NCBI RefSeq assembly: GCF_008254045.1
Contig: NZ_CP042425.1
Span: 7,144,163-7,208,162, forward strand
Origin: Limnoglobus roseus
GTDB taxonomy: Bacteria; Planctomycetota; Planctomycetia; Gemmatales; Gemmataceae
DNA: 64,000 bases
Reading direction: 5' to 3'
Under the pieces are notes generated by a model. The model was not told where the DNA came from. It saw only the letters and a list, made by a program, of their open reading frames with translations, and ran no database searches. Position numbers and translations under genes: made by a program. Below, piece by piece: positions 17,715 through 26,713 of this stretch (positions are counted from its first letter, which is position 1; every line of letters starts with the position of its first letter).

Positions 17715-18263
17715 ATGTTCAAGTTCGTTCTGGTCGGCCTGTTGACCGTTCTCGTGGCCGGGTTCGCCCCGGCCGAGGACGCCCCGAAGCCGCCGGCCCC
17801 GCAGAAGGAGCACGGGTGGCTGAAGCAACTCGAAGGCGAGTGGGCGTGCGAGAGTGAGGCGGTGTTCGAACCGGGCAAGCCGGCCGTGAAGTGCCGGGGC
17901 ACGGAGACGGTCAAGTCGCTCGGCGGGTTCTGGACCGTCGGGGAGATGAAGGGCGAGTTCATGGGCACGCCCGTGACGGGCATCATGACCGTCGGGTACG
18001 ACGCGAAGAAGGGGAAGTACGTGGGCACGTGGGTGTGCTCGATGGACGGCCACTTGTGTACCTACGAGGGCTCGGTGGACGCGGCCGGCAAGGTTCTGAC
18101 GCTGGAGACCGAGGGCGTGCACCCGGCGACCGGGAAGGCGGTCAAGATGAAGGACGTGCTGGAGATGAAGGACAAGGACACGCGGGTCATGACGTCGTCC
18201 GCCCAGGGGGCGGACGGGAAGTGGGAGACGTTCATGACCATGACGGCCAAGCGGAAGAAGTAG
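17715..18263 (+). CDS. DUF1579 family secreted protein
   Basis: This 182-residue protein has an N-terminal signal peptide (KFVLVGLLTVLVAGFAPAEDA). The body matches the DUF1579 beta-barrel type: WLKQLEGEWACESE, KSLGGFWTVGEMKGEFMG, TVGYDAKKGKYVGTWVCSMD, and the LTLETEG strand. The function of the family is unknown. It stands alone between two terminators, so it has its own promoter. It is not phage-like and looks like host cargo. Confidence 0.75.
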   Translation: MFKFVLVGLLTVLVAGFAPAEDAPKPPAPQKEHGWLKQLEGEWACESEAVFEPGKPAVKCRGTETVKSLGGFWTVGEMKGEFMGTPVTGIMTVGYDAKKGKYVGTWVCSMDGHLCTYEGSVDAAGKVLTLETEGVHPATGKAVKMKDVLEMKDKDTRVMTSSAQGADGKWETFMTMTAKRKK

Positions 18264-18283
18264 GCCGGCAACCACGACCGTCG

Positions 18284-18315
18284 CGACGCCGGGGAGGTTC
18301 CCGGCGTCGTTCGAT
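18284..18315 (+). terminator. Intrinsic terminator after the DUF1579 gene
   Basis: A 10-bp stem (18284-18293 with 18300-18309) with loop GAGGTT is followed by TTCGATTT. The stem core GACGCCGGG resembles the terminator at 17561. Confidence 0.7.
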
Positions 18316-18413
18316 TTCACGCCGGCGGCTCGGGCCACGCCCGAGGGGCAAAAGGGTGCTAAGAAGCAAGGGTTCCGACCCCGCGGGGCCTCCGCTCTCA
18401 ACGGACTTTTCGC

Positions 18414-18875
18414 ATGACGTCGCACCCCTTCCTCGGCCGCACGCTCGGGGCGGTCGGCTGTTCCGCGGTCCTCGCCCTGTCCGGCTGTGAGTTCCAACCT
18501 CCGACCGCCCCGGCCGAGACGCCGGCCCAGTCGAAGTCCCCGGCCTACCCGATGAAGGTCGAGTTCCTCACCTTTACTGCGACGTGGTGCCCGCACTGTC
18601 GGCGGGTCCCGGCGTTGCTGGAACGGTTGCGGGCGGCGGCCCCGGGCGTGCCCTTCCGGGCCATCGACATCGACCTCCCCGGGAACGCCGACCTGGTCAA
18701 GAAGTTCGCACCCAAGGGCGTGCCGTACACGGTCCTCACGCTCGACGGCGAGTCGTTCCGGACGATCCGCGGGCTGGCGTCTTACGAGGACACCAAGGCC
18801 GTCCTGGACGACGCGATCGCGACGCGGGACCGGGTGCTCGCAACCCGCGACCGCGTGGTCGGGACCGGGCAGTAA
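18414..18875 (+). CDS. Thioredoxin-fold lipoprotein
   Basis: This 153-residue protein has a lipoprotein signal (lipobox LSGC, modified Cys about residue 25) and so is anchored on a membrane outside the cytoplasm. The thioredoxin active site is W-CPHC (about 58-62), preceded by VEFLTFTATW. The cis-proline region is GVPYTVL. The fold ends with FRTIRGLASYEDTKAVLDDA. The likely role is dithiol-disulfide exchange or reductant supply at the cell surface. A second CxxC is absent. Confidence 0.8.
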   Translation: MTSHPFLGRTLGAVGCSAVLALSGCEFQPPTAPAETPAQSKSPAYPMKVEFLTFTATWCPHCRRVPALLERLRAAAPGVPFRAIDIDLPGNADLVKKFAPKGVPYTVLTLDGESFRTIRGLASYEDTKAVLDDAIATRDRVLATRDRVVGTGQ

Positions 18876-19056
18876 CCGCTTGCCATCTGTCCCCGATCTT
18901 CGGGTTCCCGGAGGAAGTCGGAGGGATGGAGCGAGACGTCGCACGTCGCTCCCGGTGGTACCGTCTGCCGGCCCTGCTCGCTTCGCGACCACCACATCAC
19001 GAATCGATTCTGCCGAAGAAGCCGGACGCGACGGCCCCGTCCTTTTTGCCCGTTGC

Positions 19057-19482
19057 TTACCCCGTATGCCCGAGGTCACTCGGCTTCAGCCCGTCCAGCG
19101 CCGTCCGGGGCCGGCCGGCCGTCACCCCGGGGACGGACGGCATGACGCCGAAGTCTTCGGGCCGCATGCCGTCGAGGACGGTCTTCGGCCGCTCGACCTT
19201 CTTCTTCGCCGGCCGCAGGCCGAGGGCCCGCCGGCACGCCGGGGTCAGGCCGAGTTTGCTGCTGATGAGCATGAGCTTGTCGAAGCTGATGCCCATGCCG
19301 ATGTCGCCCTTCGGGTCGTCGGCCTTGGCGTGGAACCGGTCGACGTACTTGCACGCCATCTTCATCGCGTGCCGGTCCAGGCGGGTGAGGCCGAGGAGTT
19401 CGGCGTTGGCGACGAGGTCGGCCCACAGTTGTTCGCCGTCCGGGCCGAGGCCGGCGGGCTTCTGGAAGTCGTCGTCGGGCAC
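19057..19482 (-). CDS. Phage terminase small subunit, P27-like
   Basis: A 141-residue product from the GTG at 19482. The stretch PAGLGPDGEQLWADLVANAE, then LLGLTRLDRHAMKMACKYVD and the segment SFDKLMLISSKLGLTPACRR, fit the P27 family of terminase small subunits, which bind the packaging start site. The C-terminus has a twice-repeated motif (TVLDGMRPEDFG, TALDGLKPSDLG) with an unknown role. No large subunit, portal or head gene is near, and it points away from the tail genes, so it is an orphan. Confidence 0.6.
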   Translation of the reverse strand: MPDDDFQKPAGLGPDGEQLWADLVANAELLGLTRLDRHAMKMACKYVDRFHAKADDPKGDIGMGISFDKLMLISSKLGLTPACRRALGLRPAKKKVERPKTVLDGMRPEDFGVMPSVPGVTAGRPRTALDGLKPSDLGHTG

Positions 19483-19787
19483 GGGAGAACCCTCACAGTC
19501 GGAGATTACGGGTGCAGTTATACTAAGTATAACGTAGGCCCGTGCCCCACATCGCGCGGCCCCTTTTTTTGTTTTTCGGCCAAAAATGTACGCCACCCGG
19601 TGTGGTCAGGGTTCTCGACCGCCCAAGTCAGAACCCCCCCCCACCCCTGTTCAGGCGGGGGCGTACCCTCCCTGGTGCGTGAAGTGACACCACACCTGAG
19701 CCCTCCGTGAGGGTTCGCACCCCGACGCCTTCCACGGGGTGAGGCAGGCGCTATGATTGCGGGATCAGCACCACGGGAGGGCATTGC

Positions 19788-20024
19788 ATGGCCGGGGACA
19801 CGGGCAAGGGCGTGCGTCACGATTCGATCGCGCTGCAGAGCAATAGCGCCGAAGGGGGCGTGACGTACACCGACGATGAACTCCGATTCCTTCGGGCGGT
19901 CGATGCGTACAAGGCGAAGAACAAGGTGAAGTTCCCGACGGCCGTGGACCTGCTTCGCGTGGCCGTGTCAATCGGGTATGAGTTGCGGGGCAGTCCGGGC
20001 AACTTGGCGGTCGCGGCGGAATGA
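19788..20024 (+). CDS. Small uncharacterised protein, paralogue of 26372-26605
   Basis: This 78-residue protein has no membrane segment. Its layout is MAGDTGKG, a variable linker, then YTDDELRFLRAVDAYKAKNK and KFPTAVDLLRVAVSIGYE. The paralogue at 26372 shares MAGD-GKG, DELRFL-V and KVRFP-VDL. The C-terminal part looks like a small helical DNA-binding fold (ribosome/HTH-type spacing), but no family is recognised. Confidence 0.7.
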   Translation: MAGDTGKGVRHDSIALQSNSAEGGVTYTDDELRFLRAVDAYKAKNKVKFPTAVDLLRVAVSIGYELRGSPGNLAVAAE

Positions 20025-20077
20025 GACGATCAGACGCCCATCGCCCGGAAGACCGGCTGATATTGGCGGCAGATCAA

Positions 20078-20221
20078 TTACCGCTCGACTTCTCGCCGGG
20101 CGTGAAGGACGCCGGGGATTAAGAGCAGCATCGTCAGCCCGGCCGTCTTCACCGCCTCACGCGGTTGTCCGGTGGCGAGGACGGCGACGGGCGAGCACAG
20201 GATCGAAAGGACGGTCAGCAT
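20078..20221 (-). CDS. Pmp3/YqaE-like small membrane protein
   Basis: This 47-residue protein has two hydrophobic segments (LTVLSILCSPVAVLAT and TAGLTMLLLIPGVLHA) with the PGVLHA-type ending of the UPF0057/Pmp3 family. Such proteolipids act at the cytoplasmic membrane in ion or stress homeostasis. The ATG at 20221 follows a GGGG-AG site. The N-terminal half departs from the family consensus (no D/CGK motif), so the call is moderate. Confidence 0.55.
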   Translation of the reverse strand: MLTVLSILCSPVAVLATGQPREAVKTAGLTMLLLIPGVLHARREVER

Positions 20222-20410
20222 CGTACTACCCCTTCTCGGTGTGGCTGCGTTCAACATAGCCGCGAGACCGTGAGGGATTGCTGAGCCCGGGCTGAGAGCT
20301 TGGTGAGAACGGAAGTGGAGCGATCACGCCCGCGGGCGACTGGCCAGTTGAATCAAAGTTTACTTTCGAAATGGCGGATGGCCCCTCGTCCGCTGGCAGC
20401 CCATCCGAGA

Positions 20411-21088
20411 TTACTCCTCCTCTCGATCGTCGCATCTCCAGCGCAGGTGACCTTTCTCGCTCCCACAGGCCTTGCAGTGCCATCCGGTCATCTGCTTTGG
20501 GCGGCGATGACGATCGAACACCTTTGAACAGCCCGGGCACACGGCTTGCCACCGGCCATTCGGCATGACGATGTGGTGGCCGTAGCACCGCTCGGGCCGC
20601 GCCCCGATTTCGACGCACTTGGCCTTCCACGCCGCGTCGTGGCCGTGATTGGGGCCGACGATCGCGTGGGCGATCTCGTGGAGGACGGTGTCAAGCACCT
20701 CGTCGGCCGAGTTGTGCGCGATGAAGTGGCGGGACAACTCGATTCGCCCGGGCCGCGTCTGAGTTGGGTACTTGCACACGCCGGCCCGTCGGACGTTTGC
20801 GTTGAATCCGAACTGCCAGCCGGCCAACCCGTGCCGTTTCATCCGCCCTTCGGCGAGTTCCCGCACGCGTGCGAGATCTTCCGGCTCACAACGGCGAGGT
20901 AGCGATAGGGCTTCGTCCGGGAGCGGCGGCAGCAAGATGCCCGATCGGCGTCCGGCGACGACCCGGGCAATGACGGCCCACCGAGGAAATGCCCCGCCAA
21001 CCACTTCACGCACCCGTTCGACCACTTCGGCCACGGAGCGGGCTGCGCGCCACAGGGTCGCGAACTGGTCATCTGATATTGGCCTCAT
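20411..21088 (-). CDS. SprT-like zinc metalloprotease family protein
   Basis: This 225-residue protein has a zinc-protease motif HEIAH (about 137-141) with a further histidine in NHGHDAAW (about 148-150). It is preceded by IELSRHFIAHN and VLDTVLHE, as in SprT/Spartan proteins. A C-terminal zinc ribbon is formed by CPGC (184-187) and CKAC (205-208). SprT-like proteases have been linked to DNA-protein crosslink repair or protein processing, and are also found in phages. The start at 21088 has a GGGAGG site. An uncharacterised ORF lies just upstream. Confidence 0.8.
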   Translation of the reverse strand: MRPISDDQFATLWRAARSVAEVVERVREVVGGAFPRWAVIARVVAGRRSGILLPPLPDEALSLPRRCEPEDLARVRELAEGRMKRHGLAGWQFGFNANVRRAGVCKYPTQTRPGRIELSRHFIAHNSADEVLDTVLHEIAHAIVGPNHGHDAAWKAKCVEIGARPERCYGHHIVMPNGRWQAVCPGCSKVFDRHRRPKQMTGWHCKACGSEKGHLRWRCDDREEE

Positions 21089-21140
21089 CCCACCTCCCTT
21101 GGTCACCACGCCCATGCTATCGGACGCGAGCGGACCGTAA

Positions 21141-21398
21141 CTACGGCAGCCGCACCCGCTGGCCTGTTATCCGCGGCTCGTTCGCGCCACACAACATGGT
21201 TGCCGATCGCTTGCCGTTGGGCGCGTTGCTGCGCAACCTCGTGGCTCCCATCTCAGGCCACCACTGGCAAACAAGCCCATCACGCACCATCCGAACAATC
21301 CCCCAGGGCGGTACTTCGTTTGCAAGCATTTGGCCCGTCAACTGATCGATCGTCTCACGGCCGGGGAGTCCGGTCTGAGCGGCCGCAATCGATGACAC
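21141..21398 (-). CDS. Possible small protein upstream of the SprT-like gene
   Basis: An 85-residue frame containing DQLTGQMLANEVPPWGIVRM and CQWWPEMGATRLRS. Codon use is plausible and it precedes the SprT-like gene on the same strand by about 50 nt. No family is recognised and no clear ribosome site is seen. Confidence 0.35.
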   Translation of the reverse strand: MSSIAAAQTGLPGRETIDQLTGQMLANEVPPWGIVRMVRDGLVCQWWPEMGATRLRSNAPNGKRSATMLCGANEPRITGQRVRLP

Positions 21399-21459
21399 GG
21401 GTGGTGTTGGAGGCCGGGTCGGGCCGTTGCCACCTTTCGAGCGACCAAGGAGTTACTCC

Positions 21460-21945
21460 ATGAGCAAGCTGCTACTGAGTTGCGTGATGGTGCTGGGTGC
21501 GGGCTTTCTGGCACGGGCCGAAGAGCCCCAACGCACGACGTCGAACAAGTCCATCGACGGAACGTGGACGGTCCTGTGTGCGGAGAAGGACGGCCAGCCA
21601 CTCGCGGAAGCGAAAGACATCACCGTCACGGTCAAGGACAACGTCTTCAACGTGCGGTGCAAGGACGGCAAGGAGATGAGCTTGAAGATGGAGTTCACCG
21701 GCCCGGGCCAGGCCAAGATGACGGAAGAGAACGCGCCGACCACGAACACGGACGCGATCAAGAAGTCGCAGGGGCCGAAGGAGGCGGTGTACGTGCTGAC
21801 GAACGACTTCCTGTCGATCTGCGTCCACCACGACAAGAACACGGGCGACATCAAGCCAGCGTCGGCCACAGACGAAACGGGTCGGGCGTCGAGCAAGTCG
21901 TACTGTAGCTTCGTGCTGAAGCGGACGGACAGCGAACCCAAGTAA
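21460..21945 (+). CDS. Secreted beta-rich protein (TIGR03067-like)
   Basis: This 161-residue protein has a signal peptide (SKLLLSCVMVLGAGFLARAE). The mature part begins SIDGTWTVLCAEKDGQPLAE and continues with ITVTVKDNVFNVRCKDGKEM, a pattern seen in the TIGR03067-type proteins of planctomycetes, which are of unknown function. It ends YCSFVLKRTDSEPK. The ATG at 21460 has an AAGGAG site. It is monocistronic. Confidence 0.7.
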   Translation: MSKLLLSCVMVLGAGFLARAEEPQRTTSNKSIDGTWTVLCAEKDGQPLAEAKDITVTVKDNVFNVRCKDGKEMSLKMEFTGPGQAKMTEENAPTTNTDAIKKSQGPKEAVYVLTNDFLSICVHHDKNTGDIKPASATDETGRASSKSYCSFVLKRTDSEPK

Positions 21946-22473
21946 TTCCGCGTATCGTTCAGTGAGTCAGCGGGGCAATCATCTGCCTGCCCCGCTGACT
22001 TCATTTCAATTTTTTCGAGAACGGCTAGGCGAACATTCACAATTTTTCATCCGGCTCATTATAGAATACGACTATCATTCATTGATTAACGATAGCTATT
22101 AACTATTATATGTTCAGTTGTCACTGGTTTGCACTTCGGGCCATCCTGCCCGGTGAGGATCGTCGCCTCCCATTCTTAAACTGTCTGCGGCGAGGGTGCG
22201 AATCGACCGCGCGTCATCATGACGGCCGCCACTGGCTAGTTGCAACCCCGTCGCGGCGCTTGAAAATATACGTCCACTGACGTATAGTAGCCCGGTCGAA
22301 GGTCCCGCTGTCTCAACTGTCATCGTTGATCGCACATCCGGCCAATACGGCAACCATTCAACTGGTTTTTTTCGTCTCCCATGTTCGCGATCGTCGCGGG
22401 CTGGCGACATTTGGCGTGTCACAAGGAACAGGTCCGGCTCTAACGAAAGGCTTGCCCGCAATCGGGCGGTTCT
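21946..22473. other. AT-rich intergenic region
   Basis: No gene is supported. 22000-22110 is strikingly AT-rich for this genome (for example TAACTATTATATG). It is probably a promoter region or a scar of transfer upstream of the XRE regulator at 22474. Confidence 0.4.
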
Positions 22474-22698
22474 ATGTTCGGTTCGAAGCTTCGCGATATT
22501 CGCACGTCTAAGGGGTGGAACCGTCAGAAACTTGCCGCCGAGTCCGGCCTGTGCCCGGACCGCATCGCCCGGTGGGAGGACAACACGCAAGTCCCGTCGT
22601 GGGATGCCATGCTCAACCTGTGCCTGGCCCTCGACGTCGAGTGCGCCGCGTTCGGCGGGTTCGACATCGTGTGCTGGCAGGGCGGGACGGCGGCGTAG
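22474..22698 (+). CDS. XRE-family helix-turn-helix regulator
   Basis: This 74-residue single-domain protein has SKLRDIRTSKGWNRQKLAAE, then SGLCPDRIARWEDNTQVPSW, then DAMLNLCLALDVE: the five-helix HTH_3 fold. It lacks a second domain and so probably acts as a small dimeric repressor. It follows an AT-rich promoter region. No partner toxin is evident downstream. Confidence 0.8.
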   Translation: MFGSKLRDIRTSKGWNRQKLAAESGLCPDRIARWEDNTQVPSWDAMLNLCLALDVECAAFGGFDIVCWQGGTAA

Positions 22699-23298
22699 GG
22701 ATTCGGTCGCAATGCGCCGATCGACCGACGCCGACTCTCTCGACTGGAAGGGTGGGTGATCCACGGCCAACGTGGTCGCGCCTCAGCCATCGAATCGAAC
22801 ACTTGCGCGAGTCCTCGCGTGCGAAGTGCAGGCGTTTCGCGATTCCCGCAGACTGGCATTCGGGTTGCCATTGTCTCGACCGAATCCCGCTCCCGTGTCC
22901 TCCCCGCACGCCAAATTCAGTCTGGGCGGATGTTGAATCGGGTGTGATCGAGGGTAAGGAGCGGGATTCTTTTCACATCATCTCCATCAACTGCCAGTAT
23001 CTGGGCTGCGGATCACTGCGAGCGATCGCCAAGCGGCCGCTGAGAGCTCTGCCAAGCCCCGTTGTTATCGATCGACGATCCGCGCACGAAAAAACCGGCT
23101 AGGTGTGATCCCATCCGGCTAACAGTTCCACACGTCGGACCCGTCCGTCCTTCGGTAGCTAGTTTGTCCCGGACCGCTCCCCCTCAGAATCGATCCGGGC
23201 CGCCGTCATAACGAATCACGGCAACGAACGAGGATAGAGCGCGATCATGGGGGGGCAAACGAACGGCCCGCTACAACAACCGCACGGGAGGGCGGCCG
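22699..23298. other. Gene-free region with a duplicated leader segment
   Basis: No coding sequence is supported between 22699 and about 23090. 23090-23298 is strongly similar to 30122-30338, upstream of a paralogous gene. On the minus strand it ends with a hairpin (imperfect here) followed by TTTTTTC, as an intrinsic terminator would. Confidence 0.5.
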
Positions 23299-23964
23299 AT
23301 GACGGAGGCAGAGTGGCTGGCGTGCGTAGTGCCCCAGCGGCTTCTTGACCTCGTTCGCGACCGTGGGGCCTCACGCCAGTTAAGGCTCGTGGCGTGCGCT
23401 ATCGCCCGTAATCGCTGGCATCTCTTGGTCGCGCCGTGCAGCCGAAACGCTGTGGAAGTGGCCGAGCAATTCGCCGACAACTTTTGTAGCGTGGATGACC
23501 TGCTGGCGGCGCAAGAAAGGGCCGCCGTAGTCGCATCGGTGGCCGTGCAACGTGAACCTCAGTCCCTGACCACACGGGCGGCTCGTCTCGCCGTGGCGGC
23601 CACGACCGAAGACGCCTACACGGCCGCGTATTTGGGGACCGCAGATGTACCGAACCGCCAACTAAGTTGTGCCGGATCCGGGTCCAAGTTTCGAGAAGTG
23701 TGTGTTGAACAGGTTCACATATACCGCGATATCTTCGGCAACCCCTTCCGCCCGGTGACGTTCTTCCCGTCGTGGCTCACGCCCACTTCCGTTGCCATCG
23801 CCACCGGCATCTACGACGACCGTGCGTTCGATCGTCTGCCGATCCTCGCCGACGCGCTGCAAGACGCGGGGTGCGAGGACGCCGACATCCTCGGCCACTG
23901 CCGCGGCGACGGCCCGCACGTCCGCGGGTGCTGGGTCATCGACGGGGTGCTCGGGAAGGGGTGA
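23299..23964 (+). CDS. MTEAEWL-family protein, copy 1 (Gemmataceae-type)
   Basis: This 221-residue protein belongs to a three-member family in this window (with 30339 and 39848). Conserved N-terminus MTEAEWL, an RLVACAIARNRWHLL segment (copy 3: RLFAVACCRRIQHLF), and a strong C-terminus NPFRPVTF, AFDRLPILADALQDAGCEDA, ILGHCRGDGPHVRGCWV. The cysteines and histidines in DAGCE, HCRG, HVRGCW are invariant between copies, suggesting a metal site or structural pair. The function is unknown. GGGAGG precedes the ATG. It stands alone after the duplicated leader. Confidence 0.75.
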   Translation: MTEAEWLACVVPQRLLDLVRDRGASRQLRLVACAIARNRWHLLVAPCSRNAVEVAEQFADNFCSVDDLLAAQERAAVVASVAVQREPQSLTTRAARLAVAATTEDAYTAAYLGTADVPNRQLSCAGSGSKFREVCVEQVHIYRDIFGNPFRPVTFFPSWLTPTSVAIATGIYDDRAFDRLPILADALQDAGCEDADILGHCRGDGPHVRGCWVIDGVLGKG

Positions 23965-24160
23965 GGGGACGGGCGCGGTGAATCGTGCCCAACGACCGCT
24001 TGGCGATCACGACCGTGACAGTTCCGTGCGTCCGCCCGCGGGCATTCTTGGGCCATTCGAAGGCGGGACGCCACCGGGCGTGACCGCGCGGCCGTATGAT
24101 GGAGGCGTGGGCCGATGGTCGGAACTTCCGCCACGACCCCGCCTCCGGAAAGTGTGCCAT

Positions 24161-24376
24161 GTGTCCCATCCCGTGACCCCCGACTACGTCCCCACCCCTC
24201 ACTGGCAGATCATTCTCGACGAACTTGAGACGAAACAACGGTGGGCCGACGTGTGCGACAACCTCGCCCGGCGGAACGCTCGTCCCCCGGCCGCGGTACA
24301 CTCGCCCGCGGCCGTTGCCCTCCCACCGGACTCCAACCGCCCCGCGCCCTTCGATCGGCTCCCCTCGCCCCCCTAA
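24161..24376 (+). CDS. Small uncharacterised protein
   Basis: A 71-residue frame from the GTG at 24161: HWQIILDELETKQRWADVCD, then NLARRNARPPAAV and a Pro/Ala-rich tail. The helical first half with low-complexity tail is typical of small planctomycete proteins. The start is uncertain. It precedes the ATPase gene at 24464 and could share its transcript. Confidence 0.45.
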   Translation: MSHPVTPDYVPTPHWQIILDELETKQRWADVCDNLARRNARPPAAVHSPAAVALPPDSNRPAPFDRLPSPP

Positions 24377-24463
24377 CCCGGCCCCGGTGCCCGTGTGATC
24401 GCCAAACCACCGGCGGCCCTTGAGCCGCCACATCTGCATGGCATTCCTTGCCCCGAGGCCCCC

Positions 24464-25210
24464 GTGAATCCCGCCGATAAGACCGACCGACCGCCCGACC
24501 TGCACCGCGTCCTGGCGTACGTCGCCGACCTCGAGATGGAGGTCGACCGCCTGCGGAAGCAGACCGGGTTCCTCCGGCAAGAGTTGGGCGACGGGCTGAA
24601 GCGCCTCCTCGCCTTCTGCCACGACCCGTCGCCGACGCCGGGCGGGCTGGAGAAGGCCGCCGCCGTGGTCGGCGGCCTGATCGGGACCCTCCGCGAGTTG
24701 CGCGACGCCCCGGCGTTCCACCCGGCGTTCGACCAGGTCGTGGCGATCGCCATCCGCCCGCTCCTGGAGAAGGTCTTCCGGTGGCAGCAACTGATGACCG
24801 GCCGGCCGAACGTCGCCCTCCGGTTGGACTTGGCGTGCGAGGTCGTGGACTGGTTCCCGGCCCGGCTGCGGAACGTCGTCGAGAACCTGTTCTCGAACGC
24901 CCTCCGGTACCGCGACCCGGTCAAGGCCGAGTCGTGGGTCCGGGTCGCGGTGGCGGCGCGGGCCGAGGACTACGAGGTCCGGGTGTCCGACAACGGGATG
25001 GGCCTTCCGGCGTGGCACCCGGCGGACGAGTTCGAGCTCCTGTCCCGCGCCGCCCCCGTCCGCGACGCCGGCCTGGGCGTCGGGATGCCCGTCGTGCGGT
25101 TGCTCCTCCGGCAGAGCGGGGGCACGATGACCGTCACGTCGGACGACGGCAAGGGGACCGAGGTCGTCATCACCTTGCCCCGCTACGATCGCGACGATTT
25201 TTTGACGTGA
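24464..25210 (+). CDS. Histidine-kinase-like ATPase without evident phospho-acceptor domain
   Basis: This 248-residue protein has an N-terminal helical part (LHRVLAYVADLEMEVDRLRK, coiled-coil) and a C-terminal GHKL ATPase: N box RLRNVVENLFSNALRYRD, G1 box SDNGMGLP, G2 region GLGVGMPVVRLLLRQSGGTM, end GTEVVITLP. No normal H-box is seen in the helical region, so it may serve as a phosphorylation-independent regulator or act with a partner. No response regulator is adjacent. An alternative start is the GTG at 24395; 24464 is chosen because the homologous helix begins there. Confidence 0.75.
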   Translation: MNPADKTDRPPDLHRVLAYVADLEMEVDRLRKQTGFLRQELGDGLKRLLAFCHDPSPTPGGLEKAAAVVGGLIGTLRELRDAPAFHPAFDQVVAIAIRPLLEKVFRWQQLMTGRPNVALRLDLACEVVDWFPARLRNVVENLFSNALRYRDPVKAESWVRVAVAARAEDYEVRVSDNGMGLPAWHPADEFELLSRAAPVRDAGLGVGMPVVRLLLRQSGGTMTVTSDDGKGTEVVITLPRYDRDDFLT

Positions 25211-25335
25211 CGGTCCGGGGGACGACCGCCGAAACAACCCGAATTCAGGGGCGATGGCGTGGCTTGTTCATCGCCCGTCACGGGGTCTTTGGCCCGTTCA
25301 CTTACAAAGTCCGCAGAACGGGGTAGATCATCGCC

Positions 25336-25506
25336 ATGCGAACGATTCACACACTGGCGTGCGTCATCTTTCACCGGTTCCACTGGTACACCCAGCACAC
25401 CAACGAGTGGGGCTCCTTCGGGGTCGTGCGCCACGAGCACCGGTGCTGCCGGAAGTGCAGCCGCCGGTGGGGGCGGTTCCGGGCGATCGAAGGGGCCGCG
25501 GCCTAG
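25336..25506 (+). CDS. Small Cys/His-rich protein
   Basis: This 56-residue basic protein has RTIHTLACVIFHRFHWYTQH and HEHRCCRKCSRRWGRFRA. The CCxxC plus histidines suggest a zinc-bound fold. No family is recognised. Confidence 0.55.
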   Translation: MRTIHTLACVIFHRFHWYTQHTNEWGSFGVVRHEHRCCRKCSRRWGRFRAIEGAAA

Positions 25507-25561
25507 GTTCAAACCGCCCGCGATCGGGACGCCGTCCGCGGACGAACTACGAGGGCGAGTT

Positions 25562-25846
25562 ATGGCGAGCGAAGAGAACCGGCGGGAACTGGACGAGAAG
25601 GTCACGGCCCTGGTCGCGACCCGCTTCGGCGGGGACTACCGGGCGGCGTTCGCCCACTACGACGCGAACGGGGACGGGGTGGTCAGCAAGGACGAGTTGA
25701 AGGCGTTGCTGGCGGACGCGGGGATCGGTAGTGGCCTGACGCGGTGGGCGTGGGCGAACGGGATCATTGAGGCGGTGGACGCGAACCGCGACGGCGTGAT
25801 CGACTGGGCCGAGTTCGAGGCCGTGTTCCGAGCGGCCGGCGGGTAA
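25562..25846 (+). CDS. EF-hand calcium-binding protein
   Basis: This 94-residue cytoplasmic protein (no signal) has two canonical EF-hand loops: DANGDGVVSKDE (about 39-50) and DANRDGVIDWAE (about 75-86). The spacing makes one EF-hand pair. It is likely a calcium sensor or buffer. It sits in a run of small genes with no obvious partner. Confidence 0.85.
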   Translation: MASEENRRELDEKVTALVATRFGGDYRAAFAHYDANGDGVVSKDELKALLADAGIGSGLTRWAWANGIIEAVDANRDGVIDWAEFEAVFRAAGG

Positions 25847-25899
25847 CGCCACGAGATCGGCCCCTTTCGGCCGTCACACTCCGCACACGGGGACCGACC

Positions 25900-26097
25900 A
25901 TGACGATGTCGCAGATCGACGAACTGGCGGCCCGGGCGATGCAGGGGCTGCTGAGCGGGCCGGCCGTGGAGAAGATCCGGACGGCACCAACCCACCTCTT
26001 GGCCAAAGAGGCTTACGCGATCGCCGACGCGATGGTCGAGGAGAAGAAGCGGCGGGAGCAGGTGAGGATGCCGGTGGGCGACGATGGAGCGGACTGA
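25900..26097 (+). CDS. Small protein, paralogue of 39336-39512
   Basis: This 65-residue helical protein: SQIDELAARAMQGLLSGPAV, then AKEAYAIADAMVEEKKRRE. It shares AYAIADAM-EE and the overall layout with the protein at 39336, and both follow larger lineage-specific genes. Family and role are unknown. Confidence 0.7.
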   Translation: MTMSQIDELAARAMQGLLSGPAVEKIRTAPTHLLAKEAYAIADAMVEEKKRREQVRMPVGDDGAD

Positions 26098-26371
26098 CCG
26101 GCAGCCCACTCAGCAACTGTAAGCGGGCTATAGATTTTGCGGATATTTATAGTTCATCGCAATTCCGAACAGAATTGCTATGGGATTGCGATGACCCGTG
26201 GCTCGGCCAGACACCCCGGTCAGCCTCCAACGGTTGGCCCCTCACCCCTCTCGCACGCGATTACGTCGCCGCCACGGGCCGATAGGCGTCGGCTACATCT
26301 ACCGCCCGCGGTGGGATCAGAACCCCAGAGGCGTTGAGACCGCATTCCCACCCCGCACGGCTGGGCGCATC

Positions 26372-26605
26372 ATGGCCGGGGACGTGGGCAAAGGTAAACG
26401 GCAGGAGAGCATCGCCAGGCGGAGCGGCAGTGCCGAGGAGGGCACGTTGTACTCCGAGGACGAGTTGCGGTTCCTGCAGTCGGTGGAAGAGTTCAAGCGG
26501 CGGGGGAAGGTCCGCTTCCCCACGCACGTCGATCTGTTTCGACTGGCAAAGCGGCACTTTGAAGCGGTGTCCTCGGATGCATCGACTACACCGATCGGGG
26601 AGTAA
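26372..26605 (+). CDS. Small uncharacterised protein, paralogue of 19788-20024
   Basis: This 77-residue protein: MAGDVGKGKRQESIARRSGS, YSEDELRFLQSVEEFKRRGK, VRFPTHVDLFRLAKRHFEAV. The two copies share the first eight residues almost exactly and the DELRFL core. It stops 109 nt before the candidate defence operon. Confidence 0.7.
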   Translation: MAGDVGKGKRQESIARRSGSAEEGTLYSEDELRFLQSVEEFKRRGKVRFPTHVDLFRLAKRHFEAVSSDASTTPIGE

Positions 26606-26713
26606 CATCGACTCTTGGTCTGTACAACTCACTCTCTCGAATCAGCGTATTTTGTGCTGTTACTGAAGTGGCAATTGCTCTATTATCGCTACTCGCCACG
26701 TTGGAATTCTTCC

